41,050 nucleotides of DNA from Nitrospina sp. (GTDB lineage: Bacteria > Nitrospinota > Nitrospinia > Nitrospinales > JACRGP01). Numbering within the stretch: the first letter of the stretch is position 1; each line of letters starts with the position of its first letter. A model generated the notes under the pieces. It was not told where the DNA came from. It saw nothing but the letters and a program-made list of their open reading frames with translations, and ran no database searches. The DNA lies in assembly GCA_024648695.1 (NCBI GenBank), contig JACAVV010000013.1, positions 1 to 41,050 on the forward strand. Reading direction: 5' to 3'. A program made the translations under genes and the position numbers. Shown in pieces: positions 33,454-41,050 of the stretch.

Positions 33454-35749
33454 TATCAGGTTCTCCTTGTAGTGTGAAAAAAAAAGTGGATCCTTCTCCC
33501 ACAATTGATTCTACCCACACTTTCCCATGGTGTCGTTCTACAATCTTTTTCACAAAAGCCAATCCGGCTCCCGTTCCTCCACCATGTTTGTTCTGGCCGT
33601 GAAGGCGCTTGAACATATTAAAAATTATATCTTGATGCTTTTTGGCGATCCCAATACCATTGTCCCGAACAAAAAACACACAGGAGCTTTTTGCGTCCAT
33701 GGATAATTTGGCTCCGTTGGAACCCTGAAACTTTGGATTTTCTCCAATACCTTTGCAACCAATCTCTATAACAGGGTTCTCACTATCATTGTATTTCATA
33801 CTATTTGAAATCAAATTCTGAAAAATCTGACCGGTTCGCACTCTATCACAAACAATGCGGGGCATTTCATTAATTTTTCGTATTTCAACATTTTTTTCAT
33901 CAATGACAGGTTGCAAAGATTCAAGGACTTCTTCCACCACTTCATTGATATCAACCTTGTCGTTGTGGTAACTCAATCTTGAAACTTCAGAATAGTTCAA
34001 TAGATTGCCAATCAAATTATCTAATCGAGTCGACAGTTTTATGAGCGATTGAAGCATGGATTTACCATTTTTATCAAGGACGTCAATATAATCTTCTAAC
34101 AAAAATTTGGAAAAATTATTGATTCCTCTAAGAGGTTCTTTGAGGTCGTGTGAAATGATATGGGCAAACTCTTCCAGTTCCCTGTTAGAGGATTCCAGGT
34201 CATTGGTATATTTCTGGATATCCTTTTCCATCGCTTTTCTTTCTGTGATGTCCCTGCAAATACCGGTAAACATCCGTTCTCCATCCAGATGGACTTCACT
34301 CACTGAAATTTCTAACGGAAATTCATTGCCATTTTTATTTTTGGCCATGAGTTCAAGGCAGTTTCCAAAAGAATGAGCCGGAGTAGAAGCAAGAAAGGCA
34401 TCTAAATATTTCGTATATTCCGTTATTTTACTTTCCGGAATCAACACGCTGACATGTCTGCCCACTATTTCCAATGATGTATATCCAAAAATTCTTTCTG
34501 CGGAAGCGTTGAATAAGGTGACCATCCCTTCCTCGTTAATTTTTACTAACCCGTCGGCCATTTCCTTGATAACAATTCGCATATCCATTTCGGTTTTTTC
34601 AAGAGCTTTTTCTGCGGCAATTTGTTTTGCTTCCATTTGGATTTCATGGAAACGAAAAATTAGGGCGATACATGATAAAAGAATCCAGCCGATCAATAAG
34701 AATAAAACGGTGTTTCTAAGAATGATATAAGGTTTGAGAGCCTCGTTTTTATCCAATTCGCTGGTAACGCCAAATCCGTATTGGGGAAGCCAGACCCATA
34801 CGCCCACTACCGGAACGCCACGATAATCGTTGTATCCATCGACATTAATACCGGAAACTCCCGATGTTGCACTTTGGGCCATCAGGGTCAGTGACTGCTT
34901 TTCTCTCGGAATTTCAGGCCTATACCCATCCAGCAAATTACCTCCTGGGTCACGAATCGAAATATTGAGCATTGAATGGTACGGAGGCTTGTCCGGCAAA
35001 AGACCCGTCGCCACCAATTGTTCCGTGAACCGGCTATTCGAAAGTAGGGTCCCCTGGGGATCAAAAGCATAAGTTTCGCCGCTGTTTCCCGGACGGTTTA
35101 TTTCCATGACCCTGGTAAAATCCAGTTCCGGCCGCATTCGAAAGGTCAGGACGGCTATGATTTCTTTGTCGTCATTAATAATCGGACTGGCAACAAACAT
35201 GGTGGGCCATTCTTCGTGGAACACACCGGAAACATCCGGAAGGGGTACTTCTCCCTTAAAGGGTAGTGAAAATACCGTTTCTCCTTCTAAAGCCTTTTTC
35301 ACAAAACCGGAACGATGAATAAGGTCTGATTGGCCGACGGGTTCTTTTAACAGGGCGGCTATTTGCAAGCCATTTTTATCTAAAATGACAAATCCGGTGT
35401 GTTTGAAATTACGATTGACGGGTCCCAGCAAACTTCTCAATTTTTTTAGCTCTTGAGTCCTCAACAGGTTGCCTTTGCTATACTCTCCTTCTGCAATTTT
35501 TTCATTTAAATCCAACACCAACTTACGAACGCGAGGCTCCTGTGCCCAAAAACGAACATTTTTTAATTCTTTTTCAAGCCAGATCTTTAACGTTTCTACG
35601 TTTGAATTCAAGGTGGTGGTAAGTAAGCTTTTAAGGTTGTTTTTCATTTCACGCTCGACCAGAAAAAGAACCAGCCAACCCACAAGACTAAAAAATACCA
35701 GCAGGAAAAATATTTGCTTGAATTTAGAAAGGTTATCTTTAATAAGCAT
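33440..35749 (-). CDS. membrane histidine kinase with Cache and PAS domains
   Basis: A 769-residue sensor kinase. A membrane helix near residues 13-32 and another near 350-372 (LRNTVLFLLIGWILLSCIALIF) enclose an extracytoplasmic Cache/PDC-like domain with GETYAFDPQGTLLSNSRF. A PAS domain follows (MADGLVKINEEGMVTLFNASAERIFGYTSLEIVG). The HisKA motif is FAHIISHDLKEPLRGINNFS with the phospho-accepting His. The ATPase domain has NLISNSMKYND, FVRDNGIGIAKKHQD and GGGTGAGLAFVKKIVERHHG. The ATG at 35749 is preferred to a TTG two codons upstream. It senses a periplasmic signal, probably a small molecule, and should signal to the overlapping receiver gene. Confidence 0.93.
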   Translation of the reverse strand: MLIKDNLSKFKQIFFLLVFFSLVGWLVLFLVEREMKNNLKSLLTTTLNSNVETLKIWLEKELKNVRFWAQEPRVRKLVLDLNEKIAEGEYSKGNLLRTQELKKLRSLLGPVNRNFKHTGFVILDKNGLQIAALLKEPVGQSDLIHRSGFVKKALEGETVFSLPFKGEVPLPDVSGVFHEEWPTMFVASPIINDDKEIIAVLTFRMRPELDFTRVMEINRPGNSGETYAFDPQGTLLSNSRFTEQLVATGLLPDKPPYHSMLNISIRDPGGNLLDGYRPEIPREKQSLTLMAQSATSGVSGINVDGYNDYRGVPVVGVWVWLPQYGFGVTSELDKNEALKPYIILRNTVLFLLIGWILLSCIALIFRFHEIQMEAKQIAAEKALEKTEMDMRIVIKEMADGLVKINEEGMVTLFNASAERIFGYTSLEIVGRHVSVLIPESKITEYTKYLDAFLASTPAHSFGNCLELMAKNKNGNEFPLEISVSEVHLDGERMFTGICRDITERKAMEKDIQKYTNDLESSNRELEEFAHIISHDLKEPLRGINNFSKFLLEDYIDVLDKNGKSMLQSLIKLSTRLDNLIGNLLNYSEVSRLSYHNDKVDINEVVEEVLESLQPVIDEKNVEIRKINEMPRIVCDRVRTGQIFQNLISNSMKYNDSENPVIEIGCKGIGENPKFQGSNGAKLSMDAKSSCVFFVRDNGIGIAKKHQDIIFNMFKRLHGQNKHGGGTGAGLAFVKKIVERHHGKVWVESIVGEGSTFFFTLQGEPDNVTI

Positions 35750-35905
35750 TATCAAATGTTAGATAATTGGAGCCTGAATGGACTAATAGTTGTTTGGGGA
35801 GTTTTTAACCCGTAGCTTAAATGACGGAATGCAAAATCTATCATGAAATCAATTTAACGGACAAGATTAAAGGGGTGATTATTAATTTTTTAAAATTGTT
35901 CTGCA

Positions 35906-35933
35906 TTGTGATAGGATGTCATCTACTGATAAT
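35906..35933 (+). promoter_or_regulatory. possible sigma-70-type promoter for the DUF992 gene
   Basis: TTGTGA (35906-35911) and GATAAT (35928-35933) are 16 bases apart, giving a start near 35940 and a leader of about 30 bases. The -35 match is modest. Confidence 0.4.
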
Positions 35934-35971
35934 CTAGTGTTATCTTGAAACAATTAACAAAGGGGAGTTCT

Positions 35972-36472
35972 ATGAAAAGACAGCGAAAAATATTTTGGGC
36001 AACTTTGCTCGGGTTGGTTTGTGTTCAGTGGTTTGCAATGGCTTCTCAAGCCATTTCTGGGGATTCTGGCGTAAAGGTAGGGATGTTGACTTGTAAAAGT
36101 ATTCCAAATACAGGAATAAACCTGATCATTCATTCTACCGTTGATATTAAATGTAAATTCATCGGTACCAATGGCGAAAACGAGTATTATAAAGGTGAAA
36201 CCGGCATCGGTTTGGGCATCGACTTGAAATGGGAACGTGATATTAAAGTCACTTTTACTGTGGTTGCGGCCCAATTTCGTGCCGGGACTCATCAACTGGC
36301 CGGTAAATATACCGGAGCGAGCGCAGGCGTTACGGCAGGTGCCGGCGGAGGAGCCCATGTTCTGGTAGGTGGAAATATGGATAGTGTCAGTTTGCGTCCG
36401 GCAGTCGAAGAAAGCAAGGGTTATGCTTTAGCGGCCGGATTGGGTTACATGAGTCTCGAACCTGGAAAATAA
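35972..36472 (+). CDS. exported DUF992 protein
   Basis: A 166-residue protein with a signal peptide (KRQRKIFWATLLGLVCVQWFAMASQA) and one DUF992 domain. The visible family features are VKVGMLTCKSIPNTG near the mature N-terminus, a second Cys in VDIKCKFIG, and GKYTGASAGVTAGAGGGAHVLVGG followed by VSLRPAV and a final AAGLGYMSLE. The two cysteines may pair. The domain is known mainly from alphaproteobacteria and its role is unknown; an eight-stranded, barrel-like fold is plausible. The ATG at 35972 follows AAAGGGGAG and is preferred over a TTG at 35945. A terminator follows directly. Confidence 0.82.
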   Translation: MKRQRKIFWATLLGLVCVQWFAMASQAISGDSGVKVGMLTCKSIPNTGINLIIHSTVDIKCKFIGTNGENEYYKGETGIGLGIDLKWERDIKVTFTVVAAQFRAGTHQLAGKYTGASAGVTAGAGGGAHVLVGGNMDSVSLRPAVEESKGYALAAGLGYMSLEPGK

Positions 36473-36486
36473 ATCATCTATTCCCG

Positions 36487-36530
36487 GGGTTGTGTTCCAT
36501 GTTTTATGGGCACAACCCTGTTTTATTTTG
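36487..36530. terminator. bidirectional terminator between convergent genes
   Basis: GGGTTGTG and CACAACCC close a stem that continues through TTCCAT/ATGG, followed by TGTTTTATTTTG on the plus strand. The minus-strand lipoprotein gene ends at its edge, so it may serve both. Confidence 0.75.
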
Positions 36531-37224
36531 TCCTGTTTTTTCGTGGTACCGGGGAACGTGGCGATTGTTCCGATGGGTATTTTCCTGGGTCAATTTCGTG
36601 GATTGCATAAAGCCCATTTCCAGCAAATCGAATTTGATAGGATTTCATTCCCATTGATAAATTCCCCATCAATACCTCTTTGTTGACGATAAGAGTTATT
36701 CTGTTTTGTTTGTTATCCCCAAGATACCCTTCCCAGGAATAACTTCCTGAGCGTTTTTGTTCGATTTTTTCTATTGTGGCCGGCAGGGTTGTGCCCTCAA
36801 ATAAATTAAAAGTCAGGTGTTTGGGCTGTGAGGCCTTGTTTCTTAAAAAAGATTGGGATTCAGCAGTTAAATCAAGATTCAATTGGACATAGCGAGTCCG
36901 GGTGATCGCCGGGTTGCGGGATTTCCTGACCATGGATGGTTGCACGGGAGGATCTTCTGAAAAAACCAAAGGCCCTCCCGTATTGGAAAGTAACCCTTCC
37001 CCGGTCTTTAAGTCTTCAGTTGAATGTGGTATTTCCTGTGGCCTTGTGTCGGCTGAAAACCGGGATGTCGCCATCGAATCCGAAGTTGCGCAGGAAAGGG
37101 ACGTTCCCACAATACTAAAAATCATCAGGGCTAGAGCAAATGGAACCGGTAACCATGGAAATCCAGGAATAGTCCTGTGCATATGAAGCAATTTGTTGAA
37201 TGGCAACGGCGTCTTTTTTTGCAT
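36523..37224 (-). CDS. lipoprotein with protease-prodomain-like fold
   Basis: A 233-residue exported protein. A long basic start and hydrophobic segment (FALALMIFSIVGTSLS) precede Cys in LSC, a lipobox. A low-complexity Ser/Pro-rich linker covers about 50-110. Residues about 112-215 read YVQLNLDLTAESQSFL, HLTFNLFEGTTLPATIEKIEQ, SYSWEGYLGDNKQNRITLIVNKEVLMGNL and SYQIRFAGNGLYAIHEID. I recognise this pattern from the N-terminal region of secreted peptidyl-Asp-type zinc metalloproteases. No protease domain follows; the protein ends shortly after in a Pro/Arg/Lys tail. So it may bind or inhibit a protease, or be a free-standing beta domain. No function is assigned. Confidence 0.75.
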   Translation of the reverse strand: MQKKTPLPFNKLLHMHRTIPGFPWLPVPFALALMIFSIVGTSLSCATSDSMATSRFSADTRPQEIPHSTEDLKTGEGLLSNTGGPLVFSEDPPVQPSMVRKSRNPAITRTRYVQLNLDLTAESQSFLRNKASQPKHLTFNLFEGTTLPATIEKIEQKRSGSYSWEGYLGDNKQNRITLIVNKEVLMGNLSMGMKSYQIRFAGNGLYAIHEIDPGKYPSEQSPRSPVPRKNRTK

Positions 37225-37364
37225 AATAATATCCTTTTAGGTCTGGAATTTTAACGCAATATATCCTACCTTACTGTAAGTTTAATAATATATTAAAATT
37301 GTAATGGCCTTCCGGGTTTCTTACAAATAATTCCCACCATCCATCTTTTCGTCTTGAAATAAGA

Positions 37365-38780
37365 ATGGCAAATGAACTTTTGTATGTAGTCGATGACGAT
37401 CCCGGCCTTCGGGAATTGATTCAGGTCCTGCTTGAAGAACAGGGATACCGCGTTTTAACTTTTGAAAACGGAAAAGTCTGTCTGGATCATTGGGAAGAGG
37501 ACCCGTCTGCAATTTTACTGGATATGGTCATGCCGGTATTGGATGGAAAGGAAACGTTGAAAAAGATCAAGGAAATCCATCCGGATATTCCCGTCATCAT
37601 GGTGACAAGTGTCCAGGACGTTGAAACGGTAGTGGGCGCCATGAAACTGGGGGCTTACGATTACCTGACCAAGCCCTTTGAAGAAACTCGCCTGATCACC
37701 AGTGTGGAAAAAGCACTTCAACAGCATTCATTAACGGGACGTGTTAAACATTTGGAGAGGGAAGTGAAACGCCTGAAAGGCGGCAACGGCATTCTGGGTA
37801 ACAGCAAAGCACTCAAAGTATTGCTTGATAAGGTTCACAAGGTGGAAAGCAGTAAGGCCAACGTGTTGATCCTTGGAGAAAGCGGGACGGGAAAGGAACT
37901 TTTGGCCAGGGCGATTCATGAGAACAGCACTTACTCCAAAGGCGCGTTTGTGGATATCAATTGTGGCGCTATTCCCGAAACGCTTCAGGAAAGTGAATTG
38001 TTCGGACATAAAAAGGGGGCGTTCACAGGGGCGGTGGATTCCAAAGTCGGCAAGCTGGAATTGGCCGATGGCGGCACATTGTTCCTGGACGAAGTGGGGG
38101 AAATGGATTTGAATACCCAAACCAAGTTTTTACGTTTCCTGCAAGAGCGCTATTTCGAACGGGTCGGAGATCATCAAAAGATTAAGATCGATACCCGCGT
38201 TCTGGCGGCGACCAATCGCGATCTTAAAAAAGAAGTGGAGCAGGGGAACTTTCGGGAAGACCTTTATTATCGTATTGCCGTTTTTCCCGTCACCATCCCT
38301 CCATTACGTGAACGAAAAGAAGATATTCCTCTGTTGTGCATGCACTTTCTCAAAAAGTATAAAGATGACCTGAACAAGGATTTTCAATCCATTGCTCCGG
38401 AAGCTTTAAGGCACCTGACCCAATACCCCTGGCCTGGAAATATACGGCAATTGGAAAACGCGATTTATCAGGCAATGATTATTTCCGAACCTCCGGTTAT
38501 TGATGTTCCCTCCCTCCCTGAAGACATTCTTGATCAGGCAGAGTCTCCACAAAATGCTGAAGCCATTTCCCAGTTTTCAGAAAAAGAACTCAAGCCAGAA
38601 CAGGCGACTCCTTCAACTTCGAATCCAGATGGTGAAATCCTTCCTTACGAGGAGGTCATAAAAAATACACTCGCCAATGCATTGGAAAAAACTCATGGAA
38701 ATATCCCCAAAGCCGCAAAAGAATTGCAACTAAGCAGAAGCACTTTTTACCGGATGGTAAAAAAGTACGACCTGGGTTGA
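37365..38780 (+). CDS. NtrC-family sigma-54 activator (receiver-AAA+-HTH)
   Basis: A 471-residue response regulator. The receiver (1-120) has acidic DDD near residue 10, the phospho-accepting Asp53 in LLDMVMP and Lys in LTKPF. The AAA+ domain has Walker A GESGTGKE (171-178), the sigma-54-contacting loop GAFTGA (218-223) and Walker [13 protein letters not shown] (236-247), plus [15 protein letters not shown]-terminal Fis-type helix-turn-helix ends the protein ([24 protein letters not shown]). All parts needed to open sigma-54 promoters are intact. A sigma-54-type promoter begins 170 bases after its stop and leads to the cupredoxin and cytochrome genes, the obvious candidate target. The cognate kinase could be the one truncated at the right edge. 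Confidence 0.95.
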   Translation: MANELLYVVDDDPGLRELIQVLLEEQGYRVLTFENGKVCLDHWEEDPSAILLDMVMPVLDGKETLKKIKEIHPDIPVIMVTSVQDVETVVGAMKLGAYDYLTKPFEETRLITSVEKALQQHSLTGRVKHLEREVKRLKGGNGILGNSKALKVLLDKVHKVESSKANVLILGESGTGKELLARAIHENSTYSKGAFVDINCGAIPETLQESELFGHKKGAFTGAVDSKVGKLELADGGTLFLDEVGEMDLNTQTKFLRFLQERYFERVGDHQKIKIDTRVLAATNRDLKKEVEQGNFREDLYYRIAVFPVTIPPLRERKEDIPLLCMHFLKKYKDDLNKDFQSIAPEALRHLTQYPWPGNIRQLENAIYQAMIISEPPVIDVPSLPEDILDQAESPQNAEAISQFSEKELKPEQATPSTSNPDGEILPYEEVIKNTLANALEKTHGNIPKAAKELQLSRSTFYRMVKKYDLG

Positions 38781-38948
38781 CCCCTTCGAGAAACCATTCC
38801 CTCCTATTATCCCAAACCGGGACGATTCATCTCAAATTGAGATAATCCCTTTTCAGACTTTTATTTTTAGCCCAATCATGTGATTCGGCATGAATTTAAC
38901 CAATTGTTTATAAAAGAGTTATACGATTTCATGCGCTTTCATGACGAT
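38781..38948 (+). other. spacer with dyad: terminator or activator site
   Basis: ATCTCAA-A-TTGAGAT (38829-38843) is a perfect dyad. It is enclosed by GGGA/TCCC and followed by TTTT at 38850-38853, so it may be a weak terminator of the activator gene. It also lies about 110 bases before the -24 element, a typical distance for an enhancer site. GCATGAA (38888-38894) and TTCATGC (38928-38934) form a second, spaced dyad nearer the promoter. Confidence 0.45.
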
Positions 38949-38965
38949 TTGGCATACCCCTTGCT
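38949..38965 (+). promoter_or_regulatory. sigma-54 (-24/-12) promoter
   Basis: TTGGCAT-ACCCC-TTGCT matches the TGGCAC-N5-TTGCT consensus with a single difference and exact GG-N10-GC spacing (GG at 38951-38952, GC at 38963-38964). Transcription should start near 38976 and run into the cupredoxin and cytochrome c genes. Confidence 0.75.
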
Positions 38966-39048
38966 CTACTTAGGTTAAGAGGCGAAACGTTCCACTTGAA
39001 ATGGATGTTTTGTAAGAGTCTTAAGAAAAAGGTTGAGGAGTAGGCACC

Positions 39049-39282
39049 TTGAAACACTTAATGAAACAGAAATCAAATCCCGGAACCAATTCAGGAAGGC
39101 CAAAAGAAAGGGAGCATACATCATTGGCGGTTAGACCCAGTAGTCCTCCCGATAGCCGCCTCGTTGGATCGGGAGGCGCCTTCCCCTCCCGGTCCCCCTC
39201 CGGGGAAATGTGCAGGATTACAACGGGAGATCCAATAAAAAATGAAATTCATCGATTTTCACGCGGTTTATTTTCGAGTTAA
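39049..39282 (+). CDS. possible short leader ORF
   Basis: A 77-codon frame beginning with TTG, eight bases after GAGGAG, which is a good ribosome-binding arrangement. The product is Ser/Pro/Arg/Gly-rich and matches nothing I recognise. Its central part coincides with a GC-rich region full of inverted repeats, so the frame may be an accident of a structured RNA leader. An internal ATG at 39061 would give a slightly shorter product. If translated, it could be a leader peptide controlling the cupredoxin gene 21 bases downstream. Confidence 0.3.
   Translation: MKHLMKQKSNPGTNSGRPKEREHTSLAVRPSSPPDSRLVGSGGAFPSRSPSGEMCRITTGDPIKNEIHRFSRGLFSS
39145..39207 (+). promoter_or_regulatory. GC-rich structured element in the sigma-54 transcript leader
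   Basis: CCTCCCGAT (39145-39153) pairs with ATCGGGAGG (39168-39176). TTCCCC (39181-39186) pairs with GGGGAA (39202-39207), with further GC pairing inside. The block is much richer in GC than the flanking DNA. A cis-acting RNA is inferred; no known riboswitch class is recognised. Confidence 0.45.
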
Positions 39283-39303
39283 TAATAAGGAAGGAGTCTT
39301 ATC

Positions 39304-40116
39304 ATGAAAACAAAATTAACAGCAGTCTTATTGCTCAGTGGTTTTATGGTGTGTGGAGCCACCACACCCAGTATGGCCAAAAAAGTTAAGTATCAGGAAA
39401 TGGAAGTTAAGGATGGTGGATCCATTGTAGGTGTTGTGAACTTTAAAGGGGATGTTCCGCCGCCGATTATGGAAGATTTGAACAAAGGCAAAAATGTTGA
39501 ATTCTGTGTCCAGCATCCGGATACGAAAGAAGGCGGTATTCGTCCACGGCAAAAAGTGGTTGTCAAAGACGGTAAACTGATGAACACAGTCGTCTTCATC
39601 GAAAAAATCGAAAAAGGCAAGGCCTGGGGTAAGGAAACCGTTAAATTCGATTTCAAACAGTGCGACATTTTTCCTAAAGTGAGCGTTGTTCGGAAAACTC
39701 CAAAAGGTATGAAAAAGGGCCTGGTGGAGATCACCAATCAGGATGAAAACGTCCTTCACAATCCACATGGTTATTCTGTGGTGGGTGCAAGCAGAAAAAC
39801 TTTATTCAATAAACCTTTGCCTTCCAAAGGCGCTGTAGCGGATGTGACGAAGAATATGAAACGTTTCAAGAAGAAAAAAGACAAACATTTCTTCTTGCAA
39901 TGCGACCAGCATAACTTCATGGAAGCCGATGCCCGTATCATCTGGAACCCGTATTACTCCATCAGCGGTACTGACGGAGCTTTCAAAATCGATCAGGTTC
40001 CTGCAGGAACGTACAAAGTGACGGCTTGGCACCCTTACCTGGGTCAAACGACGCAGGATGTAACGGTTAAAGGTGGTGCAGATACCACCACGGATTTCGA
40101 AATGAGCGCTGAGTAA
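39304..40116 (+). CDS. periplasmic cupredoxin-like protein with carboxypeptidase-regulatory-like domain
   Basis: A 270-residue exported protein (signal peptide cleaved after SMA near residue 25). The N-terminal part begins GSIVGVVNFKGDVPPP, a beta-sandwich start. The middle contains a plausible type-1 copper set: His152 or His155 in LHNPHGY, then C200-x2-H203-x2-M206 in QCDQHNFM. The C-terminal part, TDGAFKIDQVPAGTYKVTAWHPYLGQ, is a carboxypeptidase-regulatory-like (Ig-type) domain. Two further cysteines (68, 120) could pair. A role in periplasmic electron transfer or copper binding is inferred. GGAAGGAG precedes the ATG. It shares the sigma-54 transcript with the cytochrome gene. Confidence 0.85.
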   Translation: MKTKLTAVLLLSGFMVCGATTPSMAKKVKYQEMEVKDGGSIVGVVNFKGDVPPPIMEDLNKGKNVEFCVQHPDTKEGGIRPRQKVVVKDGKLMNTVVFIEKIEKGKAWGKETVKFDFKQCDIFPKVSVVRKTPKGMKKGLVEITNQDENVLHNPHGYSVVGASRKTLFNKPLPSKGAVADVTKNMKRFKKKKDKHFFLQCDQHNFMEADARIIWNPYYSISGTDGAFKIDQVPAGTYKVTAWHPYLGQTTQDVTVKGGADTTTDFEMSAE

Positions 40117-40176
40117 TCCGGTTGAAAATTTACTAACACGAACAACTATCGTTTCTATATTAAAGGAGAAAATATT

Positions 40177-40611
40177 ATGAAAAAGACAATGGCAATCTCG
40201 GTTTTGACGGTCTTCGCTTTATCCATCGCAAGTTCGGCTTTCGCAGGCGCCGTTTGTCCCCAACCCAGAAAGACAGCGTCGGCTCCTTCGAACATAGCCA
40301 GCCAGGATAAAACCGGCTCCGCTAACGCGGAGAAAGGTAAACTGATTTACACGAAAAAAGCCAAACCGATGGCTTGTAAAATGTGTCACGGCGAGAACGG
40401 TGACGGTGCCGGTAAATTAGGCAAGGCCTTGAAACCGGCTCCCAGAAACTTCACTTGCGCCGATACCATGAAAGATGTTTCTCCGGGGCAAATGTTCTGG
40501 ATCATCAAAAAAGGCTCCAAAGGAACCGGCATGGTGGCTCATGGTAAAACATTGAAGGATAACGAAATCTGGGACGTTGTTAAATATATCCGGACCACTT
40601 TCGTAAAATAA
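40177..40611 (+). CDS. class I cytochrome c
   Basis: A 144-residue exported monoheme cytochrome (signal peptide ending SSAFA, cleaved near residue 23). CKMCH at 67-71 attaches the heme, followed by GENGDGAGKLGKALKPAPRNF. The likely distal ligand is Met119 in GTGMVAHGK, and the final helix is IWDVVKYIRTTF. This is the usual fold of small soluble or weakly bound cytochromes that carry single electrons in the periplasm. Two other cysteines (27 and 94) are outside the heme motif. It lies 60 bases after the cupredoxin gene with its own AAAGGAG site and ends at a strong terminator, so the two probably form a short operon. Confidence 0.93.
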   Translation: MKKTMAISVLTVFALSIASSAFAGAVCPQPRKTASAPSNIASQDKTGSANAEKGKLIYTKKAKPMACKMCHGENGDGAGKLGKALKPAPRNFTCADTMKDVSPGQMFWIIKKGSKGTGMVAHGKTLKDNEIWDVVKYIRTTFVK

Positions 40612-40636
40612 AAGTGAGTTGGCTCTCTCTACACGG

Positions 40637-40679
40637 CCGGGATAAATCGCAAGTCAGCGGTTTATCCCGGTTTTTTTTT
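40637..40679. terminator. strong terminator of the cytochrome gene, overlapping the kinase 3' end
   Basis: CCGGGATAAA and TTTATCCCGG, extended by CGC/GCG around a six-base loop, are followed by nine T. On the minus strand the kinase stop codon lies inside the stem, so the same hairpin may end both transcripts. Confidence 0.9.
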
Positions 40680-41050
40680 GTCTAAAGGAATGCGAAATCC
40701 GAATGTGGATCCCTCGCCCAACCGGCTTTCCACCTTCAATGTCCCGCCATGGGCTTCCACCATCTTTTTAGCAATGGCGAGCCCCAGACCCGAACTACTT
40801 TCCCCTCCGGTAGGTTGGGCACTTAACTTTTGAAAATGGATAAACAGTTTTTCCTGGTCTTCTTCTGAAAGGCCGGGTCCCTGATCCTGCACGGAAAAAA
40901 CGGCATGACCGTTTACCTGATTCAGAGATATTTCGATTTGTGTTTCGGGGTCTGAAAATTTTATCGCATTACTCAACAGATTATCGATCACCTGGCCCAG
41001 TCGGTTAGCATCAAAGTCAAACTCCGGCACGAGTTTCAAATCGTGGACAA
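40662..41050 (-). CDS. C-terminal part of a sensor histidine kinase
   Basis: The frame is open to the right edge, so only the last 129 or so codons are seen. They form the ATPase domain of a histidine kinase: NLLSNAIKFSD (N box), FSVQDQGPGLSEEDQEKLF (G1), and GLGLAIAKKMVEAHGGTLKVESRLGEGSTFGFRIPL (G2). A TTG at 41039 is not a real start because the homology continues upstream. It converges with the cytochrome c gene. By position it is a candidate partner for the NtrC-type activator at 37365-38780, but that is only a guess from proximity. Confidence 0.9.
   Translation of the reverse strand, partial: VHDLKLVPEFDFDANRLGQVIDNLLSNAIKFSDPETQIEISLNQVNGHAVFSVQDQGPGLSEEDQEKLFIHFQKLSAQPTGGESSSGLGLAIAKKMVEAHGGTLKVESRLGEGSTFGFRIPLDKKKPG

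Overview
This 41-kb window looks like ordinary chromosome from a free-living, Gram-negative-type bacterium of roughly 45-48% GC by eye. Periplasmic lipoproteins, a c-type cytochrome, a KefB-like antiporter, an Allochromatium-type ferredoxin, sigma-54 signalling and a bactofilin-TPR protein suggest a deltaproteobacterial or Nitrospinota-like lineage. That placement is inference; no rRNA is present and no search was possible.

Layout. 0.2-8.4 kb (+): an HD phosphohydrolase overlapping a divergent sirtuin, a secreted DUF1566 protein, the AMPylase SelO, a small unknown protein, ThiL, and two coupled CNNM/CorC-type membrane proteins. 8.4-13.4 kb: a DjlA-like co-chaperone (-), a Dabb protein (+), a histone-H1-like/DksA fusion (+) and SecA (-). 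13.8-20.1 kb (-): the core run rpsF-ssb-rpsR-DUF2232-rplI-dnaB, then a TPR protein and an M23 peptidase. 20.2-24.4 kb: a beta-propeller lipoprotein, an ABC peptide-binding protein, a 2[4Fe-4S] ferredoxin and an initiator tRNA-fMet. 24.5-31.3 kb: a small lipoprotein, a Kef antiporter, a Ca2+/cation antiporter, a bactofilin-TM-TPR fusion and RNase PH. 31.4-32.9 kb (-) is accessory in character: a broken HigBA toxin-antitoxin pair, an HNH nuclease and a second DUF1566 protein. 33-41 kb is rich in signalling: a Cache/PAS histidine kinase overlapping a receiver, a DUF992 protein, a lipoprotein with a protease-prodomain-like fold, an NtrC-family activator, then a sigma-54-type promoter leading into a cupredoxin-like protein and a cytochrome c, and finally the end of another histidine kinase.

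The strongest leads are four. (1) A -24/-12 promoter with exact GG-N10-GC spacing lies between an NtrC-type activator and a cupredoxin/cytochrome c pair, followed by a GC-rich structured leader. (2) A HigBA module is inactivated by three separate apparent +1 insertions, each in a four-base homopolymer. (3) An H1-like lysine/alanine tail is fused to a DksA/TraR zinc finger behind a long hairpin that abuts its ribosome-binding site. (4) A bactofilin domain is fused through one membrane segment to a long TPR array. No CRISPR array, complete insertion sequence, prophage or rRNA was seen.
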